Of a stretch of 64,000 bases of DNA, positions 1 to 7,529 are shown one piece after another. The notes under the pieces were generated by a model, which saw nothing but the letters and a program-made list of their open reading frames with translations, made no database searches and was not told the DNA's origin. This stretch comes from Liberiplasma sp046541015. Its GTDB lineage: Bacteria; Bacillota_I; Bacilli_A; Izemoplasmatales; Izemoplasmataceae. The number at the start of each line of letters is the position of its first letter. The stretch's first letter is position 1. The DNA is taken from positions 1 through 64,000 of the forward strand of contig JBKHEA010000005.1 of the NCBI GenBank assembly GCA_046541015.1, written 5' to 3'. A program made the position numbers and the translations under genes.

Positions 1-589
1 CACCAAGCGTATCTTCTTTAACGTATTCGATGGTTTTACTGATTGGTTTTCCTTTACTTCTTAATTGAAAATGAAAGGCATGTTCTTTTTTGATTTGTAA
101 GTAAAAGCCATCAAATAGAAGTTAGGTATACTGCCCGTTTCTTAAAAGTAAAAGCGTATCATAAATCTTTTTACTTTGATTATCTTCAATGATAAGATTA
201 GGACGCATGAATGCTCTTTGAGGAAATAAGTAACTGCCTAAAAACGCTTTTTCTTGTTTTGATGGTTTCGTCGTTGCTTTAAACGATGCCTTATTTTGAT
301 AATTATAACTTTTTAAAAACTCTTTGACTAAGATTTCATATAAAGGTTTATTGGTTTTATAAAAGATAATGGTAATAAGAATAACACTAAAAGCAATCAC
401 ACTTAAGGCAATCACTAAAATAAGTAAAAATTCATAGGCTTCAAATATTTTTAAGATGAATGCCATCACGCCAAGTAAAATTACCGCAAATAGAGGAATC
501 ATAATTTTTAAGGACTGATACAAATACTGTTTTTTAACGGTTTTAAAATACTCTAGTGCATCTTTACATAAACTCGCAGTAGCCATCAT
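1..589 (-). pseudogene. DUF3137-like membrane protein interrupted by an in-frame stop (3' end outside window)
   Basis: The frame opens at tandem ATGs (589/586) behind an AAGAGGTG ribosome binding site. It encodes two membrane helices (about residues 28-48 and 54-77) and then a soluble part, and stops at TAA (122-124). After this stop the same frame stays open for 40 codons to the window edge and reads like protein (LFDGFYLQIKKEHAFHFQLR). The layout, two helices, a soluble region with SYLFP, then LFDGFYL, resembles DUF3137 proteins, which carry a similar LFKGLF segment. I infer a nonsense mutation in one gene rather than a natural C-terminus. Readthrough or a sequence error would look the same. 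The DUF3137 assignment is from memory of the family pattern. Confidence 0.55.
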
Positions 590-613
590 ATCACCTCTTA
601 CCCTTATTATATC

Positions 614-640
614 AAAAACCGCCTTACATCGGCGGTTTTT
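614..640 (-). terminator. Intrinsic terminator of the DUF454 gene
   Basis: AAAACCGCC pairs with GGCGGTTTT around a 7-base loop. On the minus strand a T run follows. The stop codon of the DUF454 gene lies in the loop. Confidence 0.8.
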
Positions 641-1010
641 TTCTTGGAATCGTTTCAACTTGTGTAAAGAAATAATAATATTTAATAATGATTAAAGCGA
701 TAATTAATGGTTTTACCCAAAGATATTCTAATAAAATAAAGGGAAATAGTAACATGATATCTACAAATATCATTAAGGTAATTTTTTGTTTTAAAGTCAT
801 AGCGCGGTTTGTCGCAAAGTCTTCTAAGTATAGTTTATATAACTTTGTGCTTATAAACCAATCATGAAATTTTGTTGATCCTTTTGCGTAAAAATATAGT
901 GTTAAGAGTAAAAAGGGTGTTGTCGGTAAAATCGGTAAGGCAATGCCTAATACCCCAAGGCCTAAACTAATAGACCCTAATACAACATAAATGATTTTAA
1001 TAATCGTCAT
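624..1010 (-). CDS. DUF454 (YbaN-type) small membrane protein
   Basis: The 128-residue protein has the DUF454 pattern: an N-terminal helix with GxxxLxLGxxGIxLPxLPTTPF, then a short linker with KLYKLYLEDF, then two further helices. Family members are inner-membrane proteins of unknown function. The ATG overlaps the 3' end of the upstream hemerythrin gene by 14 bases, so the two are translationally coupled. An AAGGAG lies rather far (about 15 bases) upstream of the ATG. An intrinsic terminator overlaps the stop codon. Family membership is secure; function is unknown. Confidence 0.85.
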   Translation of the reverse strand: MTIIKIIYVVLGSISLGLGVLGIALPILPTTPFLLLTLYFYAKGSTKFHDWFISTKLYKLYLEDFATNRAMTLKQKITLMIFVDIMLLFPFILLEYLWVKPLIIALIIIKYYYFFTQVETIPRKKPPM

Positions 1011-2205
1011 CGAGTAATCGTTTTTCTCCTTCTAATGCTCTTAAAGGCTTAATGTTTTGCGTGACTTCTAGTGTCCCTAAATATTCACCCGCTTTATCTC
1101 TAATCGCAAAGTATCTAATATGGATAAAATTATTACGCATTTGGATCCAAAAATCCTCATGATCTTTTTTACCTTCTTTAAATGCATCGACGATCTTTTC
1201 AACGACATGCACACTTTGAGGTGGATGACACATATTTACATGGCGTCCTAAAATTGTAAGGGGTCTATCAAATATACGCTCTTTGCCTTGAGAAAAGTAT
1301 TTAACATGGCCATCTTTATCGACAAAAGTCATATCAAGTGGTAAGGTATTTAAAATTTGATTGACTTCTTTAAAACTTAAAACCCCAGCATCAAATGGCA
1401 CTTCACCTTCACTTGGTTTACTTTCTTCACTAGGCGTAGCTTCTTCTTTTTGTTGCCACCTTGTTTTTGGTGCTTCTAAGAAAAACCCAATCTCATCACT
1501 GGCTTCATCGACTTTAATGAAATTGTATAAGTTTAAAGTATCATTTAATAATGGGATTAAAATATTTTCTTCTTTAAAAATCATTTCTTTGACTTGTTCA
1601 AGCATATGTAAAATTTCTTCTTTTATATCAACAACTTTTACTGAATGATCATCTAAACGGGTGCGTACATTTTTTATCAGTGCTCTAATTTCATCATCAA
1701 CCCCCCACATAACTTGAGGTGGTCCACTAACTCCTTTTTTTTCTAAATACGGGAAAAAGAGTTGTTCCTTACGAGCATAATGGCGATCGATTTCTTTTAA
1801 ACGATCCATACCAACCCGTAACATGAGTAAACTCATATTACCCTCAGTTTCTAAATAAGGCATAATTTCTTCTTCAATTAACTGTTCAATGCGTCTATTT
1901 TCTTCACTTAATACTTGAAGTGGATGCCCTAAGGTTTTAACTGCATCGGTATGATGGATATCACTGATACTACCCCCAAAGACTGAGGCATGCACATCAC
2001 ATAAGCGCTGAACTTCTTTAACCGGTAAGCCTTCATCAATTAAGGCTTGTTCAATCGCTGAAATTTCCGCGGTTGAAACATCACTAAATGAAGCTTTAAA
2101 CGCTTCTTTAACGACTTCTTTATCTTCACCGTCATGAAGTCTTTTAATTAAAGCTTTTAAAGCTTCTTGTTTTTCTATGGATTGATTATTGATAAATTCA
2201 CTCAT
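997..2205 (-). CDS. DUF438 / hemerythrin-like / PAS sensor protein
   Basis: The start is ATG at 2205 behind GGGAGGAAAATC, giving 402 residues. The order is an N-terminal DUF438 region (about 1-80), a four-helix hemerythrin-like domain (about 85-230; metal-ligand candidates in GHPLQ, HYARKEQLFFPYL and KEENILIPLL) and a C-terminal PAS domain (about 280-395) with the CHPPQSV motif usual in DUF438 proteins. Such proteins are thought to sense O2, NO or redox state with a di-iron or haem site. No output domain is attached. It follows the DUF1858 gene with an 8-base overlap, the usual pairing for this family, so both products probably act together. Confidence 0.88.
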   Translation of the reverse strand: MSEFINNQSIEKQEALKALIKRLHDGEDKEVVKEAFKASFSDVSTAEISAIEQALIDEGLPVKEVQRLCDVHASVFGGSISDIHHTDAVKTLGHPLQVLSEENRRIEQLIEEEIMPYLETEGNMSLLMLRVGMDRLKEIDRHYARKEQLFFPYLEKKGVSGPPQVMWGVDDEIRALIKNVRTRLDDHSVKVVDIKEEILHMLEQVKEMIFKEENILIPLLNDTLNLYNFIKVDEASDEIGFFLEAPKTRWQQKEEATPSEESKPSEGEVPFDAGVLSFKEVNQILNTLPLDMTFVDKDGHVKYFSQGKERIFDRPLTILGRHVNMCHPPQSVHVVEKIVDAFKEGKKDHEDFWIQMRNNFIHIRYFAIRDKAGEYLGTLEVTQNIKPLRALEGEKRLLDDDY

Positions 2206-2431
2206 GATTTTCCTCCCAAATATAACCATGGGCTAAGAATGTTTCTTTGACCATGGTTTGATCAATTTTTCTTAATGTCATACCTTGTGATAAAGTCATC
2301 AATCGACCAACAGTTTCTATCATGCCTTTTTTCGTAATTTTATCAAAACCACATGCAACTAATATAGGAATAATCGCTGCATCTTCTTTTACTAGGGTAT
2401 AAATAGTCTTTTCTGGATTAACTTTCTTCAT
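2198..2431 (-). CDS. DUF1858 domain protein
   Basis: This 77-residue protein is essentially one DUF1858 domain: PEKTIYTLVKEDAAIIPIL, then GFDKI and an EETFLAHG-like end. DUF1858 domains are found beside DUF438 proteins and in putative redox or disulfide-linked regulators. It keeps one Cys in VACGFDKI, the position where many family members have the CxxC-like Cys. It is the first gene of the three-gene unit DUF1858-DUF438-DUF454. Its molecular role is not known. Confidence 0.8.
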   Translation of the reverse strand: MKKVNPEKTIYTLVKEDAAIIPILVACGFDKITKKGMIETVGRLMTLSQGMTLRKIDQTMVKETFLAHGYIWEENHE

Positions 2432-2536
2432 GGTATCACCTACAATGATATTGTATAGTAATTTATTATTATTACAAATAAAACGTGTAGTTTTATAAAT
2501 TCAACCTTAAGGGCTATAATTTGCTTTTTGTAAACA

Positions 2537-2559
2537 AAAAAATCTCCTAAGAGATTTTT
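2537..2559 (-). terminator. Terminator of the EIIA-like gene
   Basis: AAAATCTC and GAGATTTT form a hairpin with loop CTAA that overlaps the stop codon at 2547. A T run follows on the minus strand. Confidence 0.75.
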
Positions 2560-2975
2560 AGTTTTTCTTTAAAATAAGCTTTTAAATGTTTACATTCATA
2601 CATCGAAGGACTTGTTAAGGCTTCTAGGGTAAATTTGGTAATCCACTTTAACAGTTTTATATGTTCATTTGGTGTTTGTGCACCAAATAAAAATACATGA
2701 TGGATGGTTTTATCAAAAAACTTTACCCCTTCTTTAATCGATAAATACGCTAGACAATCTTTTCTAACATATTCACTTGGTGCTGCGTGAAATAAAATCG
2801 TGTTTTCGTTAATCACTAAAAGCGTTTTTGCTTGATTAACGGTATCAACGACATCTTTTAAGTATAGTGCATTAATGACTTTATCATTCAGTGCATCTTT
2901 TGCGGTTTTATACAAAGCTTCTTCCCAATTTTCCACGCGATCTAATAGCTTGTAAGAAAAATATATCCCATTCAT
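2547..2975 (-). CDS. Orphan PTS EIIA type-2-like protein
   Basis: The 142-residue protein matches the fructose/mannitol EIIA fold: ENTILFHAAPSEYVRK (His63 at the phosphorylated-histidine position), a following strand with LSIKEGVKFF, then HHVFLFGAQTPNEHIKLL. It starts at ATG behind AGGAGGCATAAG. No EIIB, EIIC, HPr or regulator is adjacent, so a regulatory (PtsN-like) role is as likely as sugar transport. The only EIIC-like gene of the window is 50 kb away (52462-53415). The family call is fairly sure; the function is open. Confidence 0.7.
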   Translation of the reverse strand: MNGIYFSYKLLDRVENWEEALYKTAKDALNDKVINALYLKDVVDTVNQAKTLLVINENTILFHAAPSEYVRKDCLAYLSIKEGVKFFDKTIHHVFLFGAQTPNEHIKLLKWITKFTLEALTSPSMYECKHLKAYFKEKLKIS

Positions 2976-3128
2976 CTTATGCCTCCTAACCCACTATCAT
3001 TTTACCATAATAAAATAGATTTTAAAGTTAAAATCGCATCGAAAATGTTCATGTGAAACTAAAATTTTAGCATTTCTTTATAGAGTAAATGACTAAAGTA
3101 AGTGCATTACTTTTACTTTTAAGTTAAA

Positions 3129-3197
3129 ATGATTAGGCATAACGCGTGCTCTTTATAATTTTTCTATTCATTTTTACGTGCATTTTACCCTAATCAT
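3129..3197. repeat. Long-range inverted repeat in an intergenic region
   Basis: ATGATTAGG (3129-3137) is perfectly complementary to CCTAATCAT (3189-3197), with CGTGC-type half matches inside the 51-base loop. It lies in the 280-base gap between the divergent EIIA-like and CYTH genes. It could be an operator or leader structure. Apart from the putative -10 before 3268, I see nothing else in this gap. Confidence 0.35.
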
Positions 3198-3239
3198 AAA
3201 AAAAACTATCACACACATATAATTTTCACACAATTAGTG

Positions 3240-3259
3240 TATAATAAGAGTGTAAGGAG
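3240..3259 (+). promoter_or_regulatory. -10 box and RBS that set the start of the CYTH gene
   Basis: TATAAT lies at 3240-3245 with no good -35 box. AAGGAG lies at 3254-3259. A GTG inside this Shine-Dalgarno (3259) could be read as a start, but the spacing favours the GTG at 3268. Confidence 0.5.
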
Positions 3260-3267
3260 TGATAAAT

Positions 3268-3864
3268 GTGGTACAAGAAAAACGCATCCTAGATAAGGAA
3301 CTACGCCAAGCAATCTCTAAGGAACAGTGCCATGAAATCATGGACTATTTAATGGTTCATTTTAGCGACAAAAAAGACTATCATTATAATTATTATTTTG
3401 ATACGAAAAATAATGATTTATCTAAACGTAATGTAACCTTGCGTTTACGTACGATTGTTAAAGATGTTGATATTAGTTATCATTTAACTTTAAAAGTTCC
3501 AACCATTGATTCAGATACGTATTTAGAGTATAACGAACGCCTTGATGAAAAAGATATGCGATTACTGGCTTATAATAATAAGTTACCTGATGGTGAAATC
3601 GCAGAACTTACCAGTATTCATGGTGGTGAAGTTAAACTTGTTAATATGATTAAAGTTAACCGTACGATTGGTTTATACCAAGACATGAAGATTTTCTTTG
3701 ACCGTATTTCTCATCGCGGAAAAACCCATTATGAAATTGGCGTTAGGATTGATCAGTCTAAAGGGAAAAATGCTGATGAAAGTATTAAAAAGTTTACAAG
3801 CCTTTTAGATAAATTTGGCATTACTTTTAAACAAGCTGAAAGAAGAAGTATCCGCTTTAGATAA
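3268..3864 (+). CDS. CYTH-domain protein (YjbK-like), degenerate ExExK
   Basis: The protein has 198 residues from GTG 3268, eight bases after AAGGAG. It shows the CYTH tunnel fold order: YHYNYYFDTKNNDLSKRNVTLRLR, then LTLKVP, then LEYNERL, the later VNRTIG and FFDRIS, and a final SIRFR. CYTH proteins hydrolyse triphosphates such as thiamine triphosphate or PPPi, or bind them. The usual first-strand ExExK is replaced by ILDKELR, so metal binding may be changed. It is a single gene followed by a strong terminator. Confidence 0.75.
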   Translation: MVQEKRILDKELRQAISKEQCHEIMDYLMVHFSDKKDYHYNYYFDTKNNDLSKRNVTLRLRTIVKDVDISYHLTLKVPTIDSDTYLEYNERLDEKDMRLLAYNNKLPDGEIAELTSIHGGEVKLVNMIKVNRTIGLYQDMKIFFDRISHRGKTHYEIGVRIDQSKGKNADESIKKFTSLLDKFGITFKQAERRSIRFR

Positions 3865-3868
3865 TATT

Positions 3869-3895
3869 GACCACTTCTTTAGTGGTCTTTTTTTT
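3869..3895 (+). terminator. Terminator of the CYTH gene
   Basis: GACCACT and AGTGGTC form a hairpin with loop TCTTT, followed by eight T. Confidence 0.9.
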
Positions 3896-3963
3896 ATGTG
3901 CTTTGTTTGTCAAACGAAGGATTGACTGGTATAATTTTTTTGTTTAAATGAAAGGATGGTTCG

Positions 3964-5325
3964 ATGGAAAAAGACACAAGATTACAAAAAGAAATAGGCT
4001 TATTAGGAGGGGTTTCATTATTAACTGGGATTATGGTTGGTAGTGGTATCTTTTTTATTGGCTCATACGTATTATTAAGAACTGAATATTCTTTAGGCCT
4101 TGCCTTATTAGTATGGCTTATTGGTGGAATTATCACCTTGTTTAGTGGATTGGTGTATGCTGAACTTGGGACAAGTTTACCTTATAGTGGTGGGTATTAT
4201 GTCTATTTAAAAGAGGCTTATGGAAAACCTGTTGCGTTTATGAGTGGGTTTACCAACTTTATTTTAGCTTCAAGTGGTTCAATCGCAGCTTTATCGCTAG
4301 CTTTTGGCCAAATTTTATGGAATATTATTTATACCATAAGTGGGGTCATGATGCCTTTATGGACTCAGATTGTTTTTGCGGCACTTGTGATTATTGTTTT
4401 AACTATATTAAACTTATTAGGGATTAAGTTTGGAAACTTAATTCAAAAATCATTTCTCTTTATTAAGGCTGTCCCGATTCTTATTATATTAAGTTTAGGG
4501 TTAATCTTAGGGACAAACCAAGTAGATTTTAGTTTAAATTTATCAGACACAAGCTTTATAAGTATCTTATCAACCATTGGGTTTGCGGTAATTGCGACAT
4601 TTTGGGCTTATGAAGGGTGGACAAATTTAAATAACGTGACTGAAGAGATGAAAAATCCTGCAAAAGATTTACCTAAATCACTCATTATTACGATATTAAG
4701 CGTTATGGCACTTTATACGCTTTATAACTATAGTATTTTCCGTACCTTAAGCATTCAAGAGATGCAAGGACTTATAAATTCAGGAAACTTCTTCTTAGGC
4801 ATTAGTAGTGCCGCAACCATATTAGGAAGTTTTGGGATGTATTTAGTGATGTTTACGATGTTAATCAGTGTCTTTGGGGCTGTCAATGGATGTATTATTG
4901 CCTTTCCTCGTGTATATTATGCGATGGGTAAAGATGGTTCATTCTTTAAATCTTTCGCAAAGATTCATCCCAAAACCCGTGTCCCTTTTGTGGCAGTCAT
5001 CGCATCAAGTATTGTTGCGCTTATTTTACTAGTTTTTAGTTTAGATAACTTAGTAACCTTTGTGGCCTTTGGTGGGTTGATCTTTAATACATTAATTTTC
5101 GCGAGTATTTTTATCTTTAGAAAACGATTACCTTCTATCGATAGACCTTATAAAGTCTTTGGCTATCCGTTTGTACCGATTATAACGATTTTAGTCATGA
5201 TAGCTCTTTTGATCTCAACCCTCTTAGAAAGTCCAAGAGAAGCACTGATTGGGCTTATTGTAATTACCCTTGCTTTACCGATTTATTACGTGATTAATCG
5301 CGTTGAAAAACTCAAAAACCTTTAA
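3964..5325 (+). CDS. APC-family amino-acid permease
   Basis: This 453-residue membrane protein has about 12 predicted helices. It shows the APC helix-1 signature GIMVGSGIFFIG and, in helix 2, YAELGTSLPYSGGYYVYL. Helix 6 contains the conserved FWAYEGWTNLNNVTEE. These features place it in the LAT/SteT-like branch, which exchanges or imports neutral amino acids. The substrate cannot be read from the sequence. The ATG follows AAAGGATGG. It is a single gene closed by a terminator at 5334. Confidence 0.9.
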   Translation: MEKDTRLQKEIGLLGGVSLLTGIMVGSGIFFIGSYVLLRTEYSLGLALLVWLIGGIITLFSGLVYAELGTSLPYSGGYYVYLKEAYGKPVAFMSGFTNFILASSGSIAALSLAFGQILWNIIYTISGVMMPLWTQIVFAALVIIVLTILNLLGIKFGNLIQKSFLFIKAVPILIILSLGLILGTNQVDFSLNLSDTSFISILSTIGFAVIATFWAYEGWTNLNNVTEEMKNPAKDLPKSLIITILSVMALYTLYNYSIFRTLSIQEMQGLINSGNFFLGISSAATILGSFGMYLVMFTMLISVFGAVNGCIIAFPRVYYAMGKDGSFFKSFAKIHPKTRVPFVAVIASSIVALILLVFSLDNLVTFVAFGGLIFNTLIFASIFIFRKRLPSIDRPYKVFGYPFVPIITILVMIALLISTLLESPREALIGLIVITLALPIYYVINRVEKLKNL

Positions 5326-5333
5326 CGAAAAAA

Positions 5334-5358
5334 GACCCAATCTAATGGGTCTTTTTTT
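5334..5358. terminator. Terminator between convergent genes
   Basis: GACCCA and TGGGTC form a hairpin with a 6-base loop and a T run. A-rich sequence upstream lets it act in both directions, for the permease and for the EAL gene. Confidence 0.85.
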
Positions 5359-5391
5359 CTAGGTCTTAAGGGGGGGACCAGATTTATACGT

Positions 5392-6759
5392 TTAAGACAT
5401 TTTTTTTAACATTTTTAAGGCTTCATCAAGTGGTTTAGGTTTAGAAAATAAGTAGCCTTGGAAATAATCAGCGCCTAGGCGTCTAAAATATTCCGCTTGG
5501 CTTTTATGTTCAATGCCTTCTATGGTAATTGAACCATTTAACCCTTTAACCATAAACGCTAAACCTTGACTAAACATGTCATAGCCTACTTCTTTACTAA
5601 TCTTTTCAGTAAAATAGCGGTCTAACTTCACGCCGTTAATCGCCGCGTCAATCATGTATTGAAATGAAGAATACCCTACACCAAAATCATCAAGATAGAT
5701 CTTAAATCCAAGTTCTTTTAACGTTTTAACTGTTGCTAAAAAGTCGTTATAATTTTTCGCAAAGGCAGTTTCTGTAATTTCTAGATGAATCTGTGCTGGA
5801 TGGTAATGATACTTTTTTACCAAAGCTTCTAAATAACTTGGAAAACTACTATCTTTTAATTGTAAGGGTGATAAATTAATACTGATAAATTGTTTATCAT
5901 CAATGGCTAAAATCTTTTTAAAATCTTCAAAACTTTTTTCAATGATCCGTTTTCCTAAATGCGGGATGACACCATAGCGTTCAGCGATGGTGATGAATTT
6001 ATCAGGTTCAATTGAGCCATATTCTTCAATGGTTAATCGGCTAAGCACTTCAAACCCTTGAATTTTATTCTTCCGTACATCAATAATGGGTTGATAGTGT
6101 AAGAATAAGTGATTATCAGTTGGTTGATTTGCTACAGTGATTAAGGTTTCAACAATACGGTGAACTTTCGTTTGATTGTTAGATAGGTCTTCATGATAAA
6201 ATACACATTGATTTAACGCTTCATCTTGATAGATATTAGCCGCAAGATAGAGTTCTTTTAGTACTTCTTTATAGTCTTTTGATGGGCTAAGTTTGGTAAG
6301 TGATAAGCGGTATCTTAATACTTTTTGATAATATTTAATAGCCATAGAATTATCCAAATAACTAACAAAATTTTTATCGCTATAAGCTGACTTGGTTTTT
6401 TCATCAATAATGATGATAAATTTGGCATTCCCTAGATAATAGATACGATCGGTTTCAAAATAGTTTTCAAGGGCTAAGGATAACTGCTTAACAATGTCAT
6501 CGTAAAAATGCATACCATATAAATGCGATATGTTATCGAGTTGATCAACTTGAGCGAAAAACATGTAATCATTCGGATATTTTTTAAGAATTTTCGGAAA
6601 GTTGTTTTTTAAAGAAAACCCATTAAGTCTTTGGGTTTTATCTTCAATTAAGCTCGTATTTTTATAAACTTTATAACTAAATATTGCAATAATCAATCCT
6701 ACGATAAAGACTAAAATTAAGGGTAAAGCAATGGCTAAAACACTGAGATTTAACTCCAT
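5392..6759 (-). CDS. Membrane EAL-domain c-di-GMP phosphodiesterase with degenerate GGDEF
   Basis: The 455-residue protein has an N-terminal helix (about 8-28), a GGDEF-like domain (about 45-185) whose active motif is reduced to LGNAKF, and an EAL domain (about 200-450). The EAL motif reads EVL. The other catalytic positions are present: INLS, EITET, DDFGVGYSS, KLDR, EGIE and FQGYLFSKP. I infer an active c-di-GMP phosphodiesterase with a regulatory, inactive GGDEF. It lies 77 bases downstream of the response regulator and kinase genes and may be part of their output. RBS AAAGGACG precedes the ATG. Confidence 0.9.
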   Translation of the reverse strand: MELNLSVLAIALPLILVFIVGLIIAIFSYKVYKNTSLIEDKTQRLNGFSLKNNFPKILKKYPNDYMFFAQVDQLDNISHLYGMHFYDDIVKQLSLALENYFETDRIYYLGNAKFIIIIDEKTKSAYSDKNFVSYLDNSMAIKYYQKVLRYRLSLTKLSPSKDYKEVLKELYLAANIYQDEALNQCVFYHEDLSNNQTKVHRIVETLITVANQPTDNHLFLHYQPIIDVRKNKIQGFEVLSRLTIEEYGSIEPDKFITIAERYGVIPHLGKRIIEKSFEDFKKILAIDDKQFISINLSPLQLKDSSFPSYLEALVKKYHYHPAQIHLEITETAFAKNYNDFLATVKTLKELGFKIYLDDFGVGYSSFQYMIDAAINGVKLDRYFTEKISKEVGYDMFSQGLAFMVKGLNGSITIEGIEHKSQAEYFRRLGADYFQGYLFSKPKPLDEALKMLKKMS

Positions 6760-6836
6760 ATTTATTCGTCCTTTTTTTGGATTTAACGTATTTATTATAC
6801 CAAAAATTATTAACGAAATTATTACAGAAATCTATC

Positions 6837-7529
6837 TTAGTTGTTAATATTTTCTTTCCCTAATTTATAGCCAATACCCCAAACAGTTTCGATAACTTTT
6901 GGGTTTGAGGGATCATCTTCAATCTTTTCTCTTAATCTTCTAATGTGCACATTGATGGTATTACCTGTGCCATAATAGTTATCATCCCAGACATTTTCAT
7001 ATAACGCTTCTTTAGAGAAAACTTTACTAGGATGACTTAAAAATAGTTTCAGCAAATTATATTCAATCACCGTTAACTTAATCACTTGATTATTTTTTAC
7101 GACTTCATGGGAAAATTCATCAAGCATTAAATCATTAAAACGATACACAGATTCTCTTTTTTGATTGTTCTCACTTCGTCTTAATACGGCTTTAATACGT
7201 GCAACAAGTTCAATAACTGCAACTGGCTTTGTGACGTAGTCATCTGCGCCATATTCTAAATGCATCGCCTTATCAATTTCTGTATCTTTACTAGATACAA
7301 TAATTACAGGAATATCATGGGATTGACGAACCTTTTTTAAAAATGCGCCACCATCCATTGAAGGTAACATTAGGTCGAGTAATATTAAGTCAAAGCTTTT
7401 TTGACTTATTTTATACTCCGCCGTTTCAGCATCAATCGCTAAATCAACGGAGTATCCCTGTCGCTTCAAAGATTCTGCGATAGTGTTTGCGACAATCAAA
7501 TTGTCTTCTACAAGTAAGAGTTTAATCAT
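6837..7529 (-). CDS. OmpR/PhoB-family response regulator
   Basis: The 230-residue protein has a receiver domain (about 1-118: LLVEDN acidic pair, phospho-Asp in LILLDLMLPSMDGG, switch Ser/Thr in IVSSKD, conserved Lys in VTKPV) and a winged-helix DNA-binding domain (about 130-226, with LTVIEYNLLKLFL and NTINVHIRRLREKIE). The start is taken as ATG 7529, because the kinase stop overlaps it in ATGATTAA (8 bases). It is the direct partner of the upstream hybrid kinase. The target genes are unknown. Confidence 0.93.
   Translation of the reverse strand: MIKLLLVEDNLIVANTIAESLKRQGYSVDLAIDAETAEYKISQKSFDLILLDLMLPSMDGGAFLKKVRQSHDIPVIIVSSKDTEIDKAMHLEYGADDYVTKPVAVIELVARIKAVLRRSENNQKRESVYRFNDLMLDEFSHEVVKNNQVIKLTVIEYNLLKLFLSHPSKVFSKEALYENVWDDNYYGTGNTINVHIRRLREKIEDDPSNPKVIETVWGIGYKLGKENINN

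Noticed and set aside
1361..1648. Open frame on the plus strand inside the hemerythrin-PAS gene
   Set aside because: It is the shadow of a well-supported gene on the other strand, has no ribosome binding site, and its composition (Ser/Lys-rich) is that of an antisense frame.
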